Assembly: GCA_019241495.1 (NCBI GenBank)
Contig: JAFAWZ010000330.1
Coordinates: 1-20,062, forward strand
Length of the DNA stretch: 20,062 bases
Direction: 5' to 3'
Origin: Acidimicrobiales bacterium
GTDB lineage: Bacteria; Actinomycetota; Acidimicrobiia; Acidimicrobiales; Palsa-688
Part shown: in pieces, positions 7,256-13,810 of the stretch
Numbering within the stretch: the stretch's first letter is position 1
Layout: every line of letters begins with the position of its first letter
Made by a program: the position numbers and the translations under genes
Notes under the pieces: model-generated
Databases searched by the model: none
What the model was told of the DNA's origin: nothing
What the model saw: only the letters and a program-made list of their open reading frames with translations

Positions 7256-8449
7256 TTGCCAACCCTTGATGTGAACGGCCCCTTCTCGGCGCTGGGGCTC
7301 GACGCCGACCTGGTGGAACCCTTGTCGGCCCGTGGCATCTCGGAGCCGTTCCCGATCCAGGCCCTCGCCATCCCCGACGCCCTGGCCGGGCGTGACATCT
7401 GCGGAAAGGCCAAGACCGGCTCGGGCAAGACCCTCGCCTTCGGCCTGCCGTTGCTGCAGCGCCTGGCCGGAGAGGAGGTCAAGCCCGGCCGCGCCCCCCG
7501 TGGGCTGGTCCTGGTGCCGACCCGGGAGCTGGCCCGCCAGGTCGCCGACGTCTTGGAGCCGCTGGCCGAAGCCAAGAAGCTGAAGATGGGCGTCTGCTAC
7601 GGGGGCACCAGCATGGACACACAGCTGAAGTCCCTCCGGGCCGGCACCGACGTGGTGATAGCCACACCCGGCCGCCTGATCGACCTGCGCCAGCGGGGCG
7701 AGATCGACTTGGGCCAGATCGAGGTCGTAGTCCTCGACGAGGCGGACCGCATGGCCGACATGGGTTTCACCCCCCAGGTCGAGTGGATCCTCCGTCACCT
7801 GGTGAAGGAGCACCAGACCATGCTGTTCTCCGCCACCCTCGACGGCGACGTTGACCGGCTCATCCGCTACGAGCTGACCGACCCGGTCCACCACGAGGTC
7901 GTGTCGGCGACGCCGACGGTGAGCCGTATGGCGCACCGCTTTGTCCTCGTCCATCAACTCGACAAAGTGAAGGTCGCAGCGGCCATCTCGGCGGGCGCCT
8001 CGCGGATCATCGTCTTCTGCCGTACCAAGCGAGGAGCGGATAGCCTGACCGAAGGTCTGCGCAAAGAAGGCGTGGACGCCAGGGCCATCCACGGCGATCT
8101 GCGCCAGCAGGTGAGAGAGCGGGCGCTGCACGCCTTCACCGCAGGCCGGCTCCGGGTCCTCGTGGCGACCGACGTGGCGGCGCGGGGCCTGGACGTGGAG
8201 GACATCGATGTGGTGGTCCACTTCGACCCGCCCGAGGACCATAAGAACTACCTCCACAGGTCGGGCCGCACGGCCCGGGCCGGGCGCGAAGGCCTGGTAG
8301 TGACGCTGGTGCTCTGGAACGAGCAACTGGAGGTGGAGAAGATCCAGAAGCGGCTGGGTTTGTCGGCGCCGATCATCGAGATGTTCTCCAACGATCCCCG
8401 GCTCAACCATCTCGCCTCCTGGGATCCCGCCTCCGTGCCCGCCGTCTGA
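7256..8449 (+). CDS. DEAD-box ATP-dependent RNA helicase
   Basis: A 397-residue superfamily 2 RNA helicase core with hardly any tail. In order: Q motif (F10 plus EPFPIQ 30-35), motif I AKTGSGKT (52-59), Ia PTRELA (88-93), Ib TPGRLID (137-143), II DEAD (161-164), III SAT (192-194), V ATDVAARGLDV (304-314) and VI HRSGRTARAG (334-343). All catalytic residues are present. It is expected to unwind short RNA duplexes in ribosome assembly or mRNA turnover; no basic RNA-binding C-terminal extension of the RhlE/DeaD type is seen. The start is TTG 7256, fixed by GCAGGAG 5 nt upstream. The channel-like gene follows after 18 nt, probably in the same operon. Confidence 0.95.
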   Translation: MPTLDVNGPFSALGLDADLVEPLSARGISEPFPIQALAIPDALAGRDICGKAKTGSGKTLAFGLPLLQRLAGEEVKPGRAPRGLVLVPTRELARQVADVLEPLAEAKKLKMGVCYGGTSMDTQLKSLRAGTDVVIATPGRLIDLRQRGEIDLGQIEVVVLDEADRMADMGFTPQVEWILRHLVKEHQTMLFSATLDGDVDRLIRYELTDPVHHEVVSATPTVSRMAHRFVLVHQLDKVKVAAAISAGASRIIVFCRTKRGADSLTEGLRKEGVDARAIHGDLRQQVRERALHAFTAGRLRVLVATDVAARGLDVEDIDVVVHFDPPEDHKNYLHRSGRTARAGREGLVVTLVLWNEQLEVEKIQKRLGLSAPIIEMFSNDPRLNHLASWDPASVPAV

Positions 8450-8467
8450 CGGCCGAACCGGGGCGGC

Positions 8468-9628
8468 GTGCGGCAAGCGCTCGAAGTCCTCGGCTGCATC
8501 CTGGGCCTGACCGTCGTCGGCGTAACCGTCATGTCGTCGATCAGCTCCGTCGTGCTGCCTCGTGCCGCGCCGACCCGCCTGCCCCGGACTGTCTTCGCCG
8601 CCGTCCGGGGCCTGCTCGGCGTGCGCATCCGCAACTCTGCGGTGTACTCCGAGCGGGACCGGGTCATGGCCCTGCTCGGGCCGGTCACCCTCATATGCAC
8701 GCTCGCCACCTGGCTGCTGATCCTCTTCGCGTCATACGCCCTGGTGTACTTCTGCGTGACAGGGCGCTCCTGGGCGAAGTCGATCGAGTTGTCCGGCAGC
8801 TCGGTGTTCACCTTGGGGACCACGTCGGACGGTCGCCTGGGGCCGGGCCTGTTGACCTATTCGGAGGCGGGGCTCGGACTTTTGATCGTGGCCCTGTTCA
8901 TCACGTACTTCCCGAGCATCTACGGAGCCTTCACCCGGCGCGAGGCAGGCGTCGCCATGCTTCAGGTCCGGGCCGGCAGCCCACCTCGGGCCGTCGAGAT
9001 GCTCATCCGCTACCACCGCATCGAAGGGCGCCGCTACCAGCTGACCGATCTGTGGCGGCAATGGGAGGCGTGGTTCGCCGACATCGAGGAGTCGCACACC
9101 ACCTTCAAGATCCTCCCCTACTTCCGCTCCCCCCGACCGGAACGGTCCTGGATCAACGCGGCAGGCGTGATGCTCGACGGGGCGGCGTTCTGGATCGCCT
9201 GCGTGTCGGACCATCCCATCGACCCTGACGCCCAGCTCTGCCTGCGGGCCGGCTACCTGGCGCTGGGACACATCGCCGACGCGTTCAACGTCCGCTACGA
9301 CGCCGAACCCCCTCCGGACGGGGCCATCACCATCTCTCGCCAGGAGTGGGATCAGGCCATGGACGAGATGGCCGACGCCGGGGTGCCGCTGATCGAGGAC
9401 CGCGACCGGGCGTGGCGGGACTGGCGGGGGTGGCGGGTCAACTACGACACAGTCCTCCTGCGCCTGGCCCGCATGGTGGAAGCGCCCCCCGCCCCGTGGA
9501 TCTCCGACCGCAGCCCGGTAGAGCCGCGGGGGCGGGTCGCGCTTGGCAGTGGGGCGGCCGGCGGCGGGGGACGGAGTGTCAGCCCGTTTTGGAGCCGGAA
9601 CGGCCGCGGCCGAACAACCAGCGGGTAA
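8468..9628 (+). CDS. Channel-like membrane protein with K+ channel-type pore loop and cytosolic domain
   Basis: A 386-residue protein from GTG 8468. Hydrophobic segments are at about 5-27, 68-97 and 130-153. Between the last two lies a re-entrant-loop-like stretch, LSGSSVFTLGTTSDG (108-122). The arrangement TM, pore-like loop, TM recalls the Ion_trans_2 potassium channel module, but the filter reads TLGTTSD where TVGYGD would be expected, so selectivity is uncertain. Residues about 155-345 form a soluble, Trp- and Arg-rich helical domain (YHRIEGRRYQLTDLWRQWEAW and so on) that I recall only from uncharacterised actinobacterial proteins. The C-terminal 40 residues are Gly/Arg-rich and low in complexity. 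The gene lies 18 nt behind the helicase gene. It overlaps the convergent small membrane protein gene by 50 bp. Confidence 0.75.
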   Translation: MRQALEVLGCILGLTVVGVTVMSSISSVVLPRAAPTRLPRTVFAAVRGLLGVRIRNSAVYSERDRVMALLGPVTLICTLATWLLILFASYALVYFCVTGRSWAKSIELSGSSVFTLGTTSDGRLGPGLLTYSEAGLGLLIVALFITYFPSIYGAFTRREAGVAMLQVRAGSPPRAVEMLIRYHRIEGRRYQLTDLWRQWEAWFADIEESHTTFKILPYFRSPRPERSWINAAGVMLDGAAFWIACVSDHPIDPDAQLCLRAGYLALGHIADAFNVRYDAEPPPDGAITISRQEWDQAMDEMADAGVPLIEDRDRAWRDWRGWRVNYDTVLLRLARMVEAPPAPWISDRSPVEPRGRVALGSGAAGGGGRSVSPFWSRNGRGRTTSG

Positions 9629-9890
9629 GGACGATGGCCACCACGATGGCCGCGATGCCGAGGCCGATGCCGTAGAGATCAGCCGGGTCGTTGTGCGCCC
9701 CCGGGATGTTGGCGGTGGCATTCGGACCGCCAATGATGGTGACGACCGACGGCTCGGTCGTCGGGGGGCTGCTCGGCGGCGCCTGGAAGGTGTAGGCCCG
9801 GAGGGTGAAGGCCTGGAACGTGACGGCGGACAGGGGCGGAGGCATGGGCGGCTTCACCACCATCTTGGTGCAAAACGCGCCCCCGCCCAC
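9579..9890 (-). CDS. Small single-span membrane protein, Pro-rich N-terminus
   Basis: A 103-residue ORF from GTG 9890 (a GAGGGG-like site lies about 10 nt upstream); an ATG at 9863 is an alternative start. Residues 10-65 are rich in Pro, Thr and Ala with two similar FQA stretches (VTFQAFTLRAYTFQAPP). Residues 71-93 (DLYGIGLGIAAIVVAIVLTRW) form one clear transmembrane helix, followed by a short basic tail (RGRSGSKTG). The positive-inside rule puts the tail in the cytoplasm and the Pro/Thr-rich part outside. It fills the gap between the channel-like gene, which it overlaps by 50 bp, and the divergent murA. No family is recognised. The clean membrane segment and basic stop-transfer tail argue that it is real. 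Confidence 0.55.
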   Translation of the reverse strand: MGGGAFCTKMVVKPPMPPPLSAVTFQAFTLRAYTFQAPPSSPPTTEPSVVTIIGGPNATANIPGAHNDPADLYGIGLGIAAIVVAIVLTRWLFGRGRSGSKTG

Positions 9891-9944
9891 TTCGCCGACC
9901 CCTCAACGGGCCCGGGCATGACGGGCCCGAACGGCTCCACCGGG

Positions 9945-9950
9945 TAGCCT
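9945..9950 (+). promoter_or_regulatory. Putative -10 box (TAGCCT) for murA
   Basis: TAGCCT is followed by 6 nt and GTG 9957, with no Shine-Dalgarno between, as expected for leaderless transcription. The hexamer is the same as in front of ychF and xseA. Prediction from pattern only. Confidence 0.45.
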
Positions 9951-9956
9951 CGATCC

Positions 9957-11255
9957 GTGGCCGACGCATGGGTGATCGAACCGTCCGGCCCGTTGCGCGG
10001 TGAGGTGGAGGTCCGCGGATCGAAGAACGCGGTGACCAAGCACATGGTGGCCGCGGTGCTCGGGGAGGGGCCCAGCACCATCACCAACGTGCCCGAGGTG
10101 GGAGACGTCGACATCACCGCCGGGATCCTCACCGCCATCGGGGCGAGCGTGGAGCGCCACGGCGCTTCCCTCACCGTCGCCCCACCCACCGACGTGAGCC
10201 CCGCGGTGCCGTTGCGCTTCAGCGGGCTGAACCGGATCCCGGTGCTGCTCCTCGGACCCCTCCTGCACCTCACCGGCGAGGCGTTCGTGCCCCGCGTCGG
10301 AGGCGACCAGCTCGGCAGCCGCCCCATCGACTTCCATGTCGAGCTGTTGAGGTCCCTCGGCGCCGAGGTCGAGGTCACCCCCGAGGGGATCGAGGCCCGC
10401 TGTAAAAGGCTCCAGGGGGCCATCGTGGAGCTGCCCTACCCGAGCGTGGGGGCAACCGAGTCGGCCTTGTTGTCCGCGGCCATGGCCGAGGGGACGACGG
10501 TCATCCGCAACTCGGCGACCGAGCCCGAGGTGCTGGAGCTGGCCCTGTTCCTCCAGCGCATGGGGGCGCTGATCGAGTTCCGCCCGGACCGGAGGATCGT
10601 CATCGAGGGCGTCCCCCGGCTGCGCGGCGCCCGCACCCGGTTGCAGGGTGACCGCAACGAGGCCTTCAGCTATCTGGTGGCCGGGTTGCTCACCAAGGGA
10701 CAGGTGAAGGTGGTCGGCTGCGCCCAGGATCGGCTGGTCACCGCCATGACGACCCTGATGCGGATGGGGGCGTCGGTGACGGTGGACGACGTGGCCATGA
10801 CGGCGTCGGCACCGAACGGTCTACGGGCCGCCGCGGTCCAGACCGATGTGCACCCCGGGTTCATGACCGACTGGCAGACGCCGATCATGGTGCTGTTCAC
10901 CCAAGCCGAGGGCATGTCGGTCCTGCACGAGACGGTCTACGAGGACCGTTTTGTGTACGTGCCCGCCCTTCAGAAGATGGGTGGCGAGATCGAGCTGTTC
11001 TCCACCTGCCTGGGCGGCTCGGCCTGCCGGTTCCACGAGACCAGCTACGTGCACTCCGCGGTGGTCCGGGGCGTATCGACCCTGCGGGGGGCCGAGGTGG
11101 AGATACCCGACGTGCGGGCCGGATTCTCGAGCGTCATCGCGGCGGCCGCTGCAGACGGGCCGTCGGTGCTGCGCGGCGTCCAACATCTCGAGCGCGGGTA
11201 TCACCGCCCCGCCGACCAGTTGCGGTCGCTCGGCCTGGATCTCAAGACCCGATAG
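9957..11255 (+). CDS. murA: UDP-N-acetylglucosamine 1-carboxyvinyltransferase, Asp117-type (fosfomycin-insensitive form)
   Basis: A 432-residue EPT-fold enzyme that transfers enolpyruvate from PEP to UDP-GlcNAc, the first committed step of peptidoglycan synthesis, in the cytoplasm. GSKNA is at 21-25 (Lys23 and Asn24 correspond to E. coli Lys22 and Asn23). The mobile loop reads VGGDQLGSRP (114-123), so the usual catalytic Cys115 is Asp117. TDWQTP (304-309) supplies Asp305. Length and full EPSP-type repeats fit MurA. In mycobacteria and some other bacteria the Cys-to-Asp form is active and insensitive to fosfomycin, which alkylates that Cys. The sequence is rather divergent (for example NRIPVLLLGPLL where RASIWALGPLVA is usual), so a second, diverged MurA paralogue is possible. 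GTG 9957 is preferred because of the -10 box 6 nt upstream. The thioesterase gene follows after 23 nt. Confidence 0.9.
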   Translation: MADAWVIEPSGPLRGEVEVRGSKNAVTKHMVAAVLGEGPSTITNVPEVGDVDITAGILTAIGASVERHGASLTVAPPTDVSPAVPLRFSGLNRIPVLLLGPLLHLTGEAFVPRVGGDQLGSRPIDFHVELLRSLGAEVEVTPEGIEARCKRLQGAIVELPYPSVGATESALLSAAMAEGTTVIRNSATEPEVLELALFLQRMGALIEFRPDRRIVIEGVPRLRGARTRLQGDRNEAFSYLVAGLLTKGQVKVVGCAQDRLVTAMTTLMRMGASVTVDDVAMTASAPNGLRAAAVQTDVHPGFMTDWQTPIMVLFTQAEGMSVLHETVYEDRFVYVPALQKMGGEIELFSTCLGGSACRFHETSYVHSAVVRGVSTLRGAEVEIPDVRAGFSSVIAAAAADGPSVLRGVQHLERGYHRPADQLRSLGLDLKTR

Positions 11256-11278
11256 TCCGGACAAAAAGAAAACCCCGC

Positions 11279-12109
11279 GTGCCCAACTCATTCGACTTGT
11301 CCGGCGCCGGGGCCGCCCTGTACGCCTTCGACGGCGATCGCTACCTCCCGGGCCCGCTGACGGTGGGACCCTGGTCACCCGACGCACAGCACGGCGGGCC
11401 GGTGGCCGCTCTCCTGGCCGGCGCGGCGGAAGCTGCCATCGACCCGGTGTTCCCCGGCATCGAGGTGCAAACGGTCCGGCTCACCGTCGAGCTGATCAGA
11501 CCGGTCCCCCTGACCCCCTTAGAGGTGACGGCATCGGTCGTCCGTCCGGGCAAGAAGGTCCAGCTGGTCGAGGTGACGCTGCGGGCCGGCCCCGACCCGG
11601 GCCAGGACGTGGCTCGGGCCCGGGGCTTGCGCATCCGGCGGGAGGCAATGGATGTCCCGATCGATCGGACACCCCCGGTTGCTCCCAGGCCGGAGCTGCA
11701 AGACGGGAACGACGAGACCGAAGAGCGGGGCGGGCCGCGCACCGCATTCGCCGAAGCCATGGACCTGCGCTTCGTGAAGGGCTCGTGGGAGGAGCTCGGT
11801 CCGGTAACCATGTGGACCCGGCTGAAGGTGCCGGTGATCGAAGGCCAGGAGCCGTCAGCCCTACAGCGGGCCGTGGCCGCCGCCGACTTCGGCAACGGCG
11901 TCAGCCGAGTGCTCGACATCGAACGTCACCTGTTCATCAACCCGGACCTGACCGTCGCCCTGGCTCGGGTGCCCGACGGGGAATGGCTGTGCTTCGACGT
12001 GGTCTCCCGCCTGTCGCCCGAGGGGTACGGCCAGGCCGAGAGCCAGATCTTCGACTCGGCTGGTCCGATCGGGCGGGCCGTGCAGTCCCTCCTCGTCGAG
12101 GAACGCTGA
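11279..12109 (+). CDS. Acyl-CoA thioesterase family protein (TesB-like double hotdog)
   Basis: A 276-residue protein from GTG 11279. The N-terminal hotdog has WSPDAQHGGPVAALLAGAAE (32-51), in which the HGGP block precedes the hotdog helix, followed by VRLTVELIRPVPLTPLEVTA. The C-terminal hotdog ends FINPDLTVALARVPDGEWLC and a GxAESQIFDSAGPIGRAVQSLL tail, the usual pattern of actinobacterial TesB-like thioesterases (4HBT_3 type). It probably hydrolyses acyl-CoA thioesters; the substrate is unknown. It lies 23 nt behind murA, so co-transcription is likely, though no functional link to cell-wall synthesis is obvious. The Shine-Dalgarno is poor (an A-rich stretch precedes the GTG). It is followed by a non-coding convergent gap with hairpins. 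Confidence 0.85.
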   Translation: MPNSFDLSGAGAALYAFDGDRYLPGPLTVGPWSPDAQHGGPVAALLAGAAEAAIDPVFPGIEVQTVRLTVELIRPVPLTPLEVTASVVRPGKKVQLVEVTLRAGPDPGQDVARARGLRIRREAMDVPIDRTPPVAPRPELQDGNDETEERGGPRTAFAEAMDLRFVKGSWEELGPVTMWTRLKVPVIEGQEPSALQRAVAAADFGNGVSRVLDIERHLFINPDLTVALARVPDGEWLCFDVVSRLSPEGYGQAESQIFDSAGPIGRAVQSLLVEER

Positions 12110-12120
12110 CGGTAGGACCG

Positions 12121-12140
12121 CCGTCGGAGGTCTCGGACGG
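12121..12140 (+). terminator. Possible hairpin after the thioesterase gene
   Basis: CCGTCGGAG-GT-CTCGGACGG is a near-perfect inverted repeat (one mismatch) 11 nt behind the stop at 12109. There is no T-tract, so intrinsic termination is uncertain. Confidence 0.25.
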
Positions 12141-12160
12141 CAGCCGGCCGGGGGCAGACC

Positions 12161-12208
12161 ATTTGTGGTCACTTGACCCACATATGTGGGGGTGAAGTGA
12201 CCACAAAT
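12161..12208. repeat. Nested palindrome in the convergent intergenic gap
   Basis: The outer arms ATTTGTGGTCACTT (12161-12174) and AAGTGACCACAAAT (12195-12208) are perfect 14-bp reverse complements. Between them sits a perfect 14-bp palindrome, CCCACATATGTGGG (12177-12190). The two dyad centres are 1 bp apart. The element is more AT-rich than its surroundings and lies between the stop codons of the convergent thioesterase gene and the broken small gene. It could be a bidirectional terminator, a protein-binding site or a remnant of a small mobile palindrome. No T-tract follows. Confidence 0.8.
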
Positions 12209-12248
12209 AACACCGGGCACGGCCGTTCGTGTACCTCGGCGCAGTTGT

Positions 12249-12548
12249 TCAGGTGAGCTCGTATCGCCGGCGCAGGTCGAGATTGCGAAAGACGGGCGGG
12301 GTGTCGCATAAGCGGGCCAGAGCGTCGGCGAATTCGGCAGTTTCGGGAAGCCCGGAGTTGTCCATGGCCTCTCGGTAGCCCGGGAACTAGACGATTTGGA
12401 TGTAGGTGTCGGGCCGGTCCCGATCGGCGACCAGGGCGGCCCGGGCCACGCTCCGCCGCCTCTCGGTCTGGGCCACCCACTTTTCGGTGAGCGCCTCGAC
12501 CTCGGCGGGGCGCGTGGTAGTCAATTCTACGATCTGGATGAAAGACAT
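12249..12548 (-). pseudogene. Small conserved protein gene interrupted by one in-frame TAG
   Basis: ATG 12548 has AAGGAG 6 nt upstream. It opens a frame that gives 53 residues (start MSFIQIVELTTTRPAEVEAL, end DRPDTYIQIV) and then TAG at 12387-12389. The same frame continues without further stops for 45 codons (FPGYREAMDNSGLPETAEFA, then DALARLCDTPPVFRNLDLRR and RYELT) to TGA at 12249-12251. The joined 99-codon product looks like a family of about 95-100 residues that I recall from actinobacteria, where a Glu (IVEFPSYEEAM-like) would stand at position 54; a GAG to TAG change explains the break. Function unknown; the fold is probably a ferredoxin-like alpha/beta dimer (inference). It lies 62 bp behind the sulfurtransferase gene. 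A sequencing error or amber suppression are alternatives to a true pseudogene. Confidence 0.75.
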
Positions 12549-12610
12549 CGTCAGCTCCTTGTAGGTCTTCTGGTGGTCGGGATCTTCTAGGACTTCTAGC
12601 AATCGAGGGT

Positions 12611-13483
12611 TCAGGCGGCTTCCACCGGGTTGTCCGCCATGCGGCCCCACTCGGCCCACGAGCCGTCGTAGACCTCGACGCCGCTGCGGCCCAGCAGGTG
12701 AGACAGGACGAACCAGGCGGTCGCGGCGCGCCCGCCGATGGTGCAGTACGTGATCAGCCTGCTGTGGCTGTCGAGGTCCACTTGAAAGAAGACGTCACGA
12801 AGCTCGCCGGTGGATCGGAACGCTCCTCGAGGGTCATAGAGCCCATCAATCGGCTGATGCACCGCGGTCGGGATGTGCCCGGCCCGTCCGTTGGGCTCCA
12901 TCGCCCCGGACGGCCAGAACCGGTCGCCCCGGTATTCGAGGTCGGAGCGGACATCGACAATCGTGGCTGAAGGCGCGCCGATCGCTTCTTCGACATCGCG
13001 GCGCGCCGCCCGTACGGTCCGGTCCTCACCACCCAAGGGGTAGCCGCCGGCCAGAGACCCGGCTGCTACGCCGTTCCCGGACGCCCGGTTCCAGGGGTGG
13101 CCTTCGTCGCGCCAGGTATCGCGAGAGCAATCCAGGATGCGCACGTCGGAATGGCCGTGAAGCTTCATCAACCAGAACCCCATGGCGGGCGCGTACCCGT
13201 AGAAGACCACGGTTGTCTCCGGGGTGATCCCAGAGCGAACGAACAGCTGTTCCAGGGCAGGGCGCTCGACCAGGCGGTAATCGCCGTCCTTCAGGTCGGA
13301 GTAGATGTTCCAGAGGACCGCCCCGTCGATGTGCCATTCGTCAAACGCGGCTCGGCTGACGTCCACCTCGACCACCCTGACGTCGGGGTCCGAGAGGTGG
13401 CTGGCGAGCCAATCGACGTCGACGAGCACATCTCGCCTCCTATCCGATTCGGTGGGGAGATGGTGGCTTGGTTCCGGCTTCAT
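12611..13483 (-). CDS. Two-domain sulfurtransferase (thiosulfate / 3-mercaptopyruvate rhodanese)
   Basis: A 290-residue tandem rhodanese. The inactive N-terminal domain (about 18-135) carries LVDVDWLASHLSDPDVRVVE and FDEWHIDGAV; the C-terminal domain (about 150-288) carries IVDVRSDLEYRG and GHIPTAVH. The catalytic loop is YCTIGGRA with Cys247, so a persulfide can form. The loop sequence differs from the classical rhodanese CRKGVT and MST CGSGVT forms, so the donor (thiosulfate or mercaptopyruvate) is left open. Typical length is 280-300. ATG 13483 follows AAGGAGG at a 4-nt spacing. An array of three 11-bp direct repeats lies 56-88 bp upstream. The gene is probably part of a unit with the upstream DUF1059-like gene (13590-13745) and the broken gene downstream. 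Confidence 0.92.
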   Translation of the reverse strand: MKPEPSHHLPTESDRRRDVLVDVDWLASHLSDPDVRVVEVDVSRAAFDEWHIDGAVLWNIYSDLKDGDYRLVERPALEQLFVRSGITPETTVVFYGYAPAMGFWLMKLHGHSDVRILDCSRDTWRDEGHPWNRASGNGVAAGSLAGGYPLGGEDRTVRAARRDVEEAIGAPSATIVDVRSDLEYRGDRFWPSGAMEPNGRAGHIPTAVHQPIDGLYDPRGAFRSTGELRDVFFQVDLDSHSRLITYCTIGGRAATAWFVLSHLLGRSGVEVYDGSWAEWGRMADNPVEAA

Positions 13484-13538
13484 CTGTCCTCCTTGATGAC
13501 AACGTTCATCAAGGGTTTTACGACGTCATGGTTGCGCC

Positions 13539-13571
13539 AACCTTGGGTCGACCTTGGCGAAACCTTGGCGG
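13539..13571. promoter_or_regulatory. Array 1: three direct repeats with an exact 11-bp period, upstream of the sulfurtransferase gene
   Basis: CCTTGG starts at 13541, 13552 and 13563, giving 11-mers of the form (A/G)ACCTTGG(C/G)NN. The 11-mer just before (13528-13538) is a weak fourth copy. SARP-family regulators bind direct repeats spaced one helical turn (11 bp) apart near the -35 region, and a SARP/BTAD gene begins about 230 bp away. On the minus strand the array lies 56-88 bp before the sulfurtransferase ATG; a TAAAAC -10-like box is at 13515-13520. Confidence 0.6.
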
Positions 13572-13589
13572 GCCCAGCTCAACGTCTCC

Positions 13590-13745
13590 CTACTCCACTT
13601 GGATCCAGCTGAGCAGGTCCTCCCGGTTCACCGTGTCCAGCAGAGCGGGATGGTCGCTGGCCATGTGCCCCCTGATCACCCCGATCACCTGGTCATCACT
13701 GTCGCCGCGGGCCACGAACCCGCATTCACACCGGATCAACTTCAT
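13590..13745 (-). CDS. DUF1059-like small protein (51 aa)
   Basis: A 51-residue ORF from ATG 13745 to TAG (13590-13592). GGGAGG stands 7 nt before the ATG. The product starts MKLIRCECGFVARGDSDDQV and continues with GHMASDHPALL. Cys6 and Cys8 together with His27 and His32 could form a metal site. The CxCGFxARGDsDDQVxxxxxxHmxxdHP layout resembles DUF1059 proteins (short, CGfva.g.teeEvv....eHa...H). The function of that family is unknown. It precedes the sulfurtransferase gene by 106 bp on the same strand and is divergent from the SARP/BTAD gene. A TACGCT -10 box at 13775-13780 fits its transcription start. Confidence 0.8.
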   Translation of the reverse strand: MKLIRCECGFVARGDSDDQVIGVIRGHMASDHPALLDTVNREDLLSWIQVE

Positions 13746-13774
13746 CGTCGAACCTCCCGTTCAAGCTCCGCAGC

Positions 13775-13780
13775 AGCGTA
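13775..13780 (-). promoter_or_regulatory. Putative -10 box (TACGCT) for the DUF1059-like gene
   Basis: TACGCT on the minus strand fits TANNNT. It gives a leader of roughly 25 nt containing GGGAGG. It directly adjoins repeat array 2, which would then cover the spacer and -35 region. Prediction from pattern only. Confidence 0.35.
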
Positions 13781-13810
13781 TTGGCACAATGTTGGCGTGA
13801 CCTTGGCGCA
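13778..13810. promoter_or_regulatory. Array 2: three direct repeats with an exact 11-bp period, between the SARP/BTAD and DUF1059-like genes
   Basis: TTGG starts at 13781, 13792 and 13803, giving 11-mers GTATTGGCACA, ATGTTGGCGTG and ACCTTGGCGCA. The core TTGGC(G) and the 11-bp period are the same as in array 1. The array overlaps the first possible start codon of the regulator (GTG 13797), which suggests autoregulation, or that the true start is GTG 13821. Confidence 0.55.

Noticed and set aside
7187..8476. 429-codon minus-strand ORF opposite the helicase gene
   Set aside because: Antisense shadow of a complete DEAD-box helicase with all motifs; no recognisable protein features.
8732..9733. 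333-codon minus-strand ORF opposite the channel-like gene
   Set aside because: The composition is shadow-like (His/Gly/Pro/Arg) with no motif. The plus strand has clear membrane segments, and the small membrane protein at 9579-9890 uses another minus frame.
12387..12389. TAG as pyrrolysine or another recoded sense codon
   Set aside because: TAG ends other genes in the window cleanly (bL37-like, murA, DUF1059-like, GDH) and nothing suggests recoding signals here. A point mutation or sequencing error is simpler, though readthrough is not excluded.
12580..12600. CTTCTAG direct repeat upstream of the broken small gene
   Set aside because: Two 7-bp copies only, in a short intergenic stretch, without periodic extension; not enough to call a site.
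13554..13796. Longer N-terminus for the SARP/BTAD regulator from ATG 13554
   Set aside because: The extra 81 residues are antisense to the DUF1059-like gene and to repeat array 2 and do not resemble a SARP N-terminus. The winged helix begins at about 13821.
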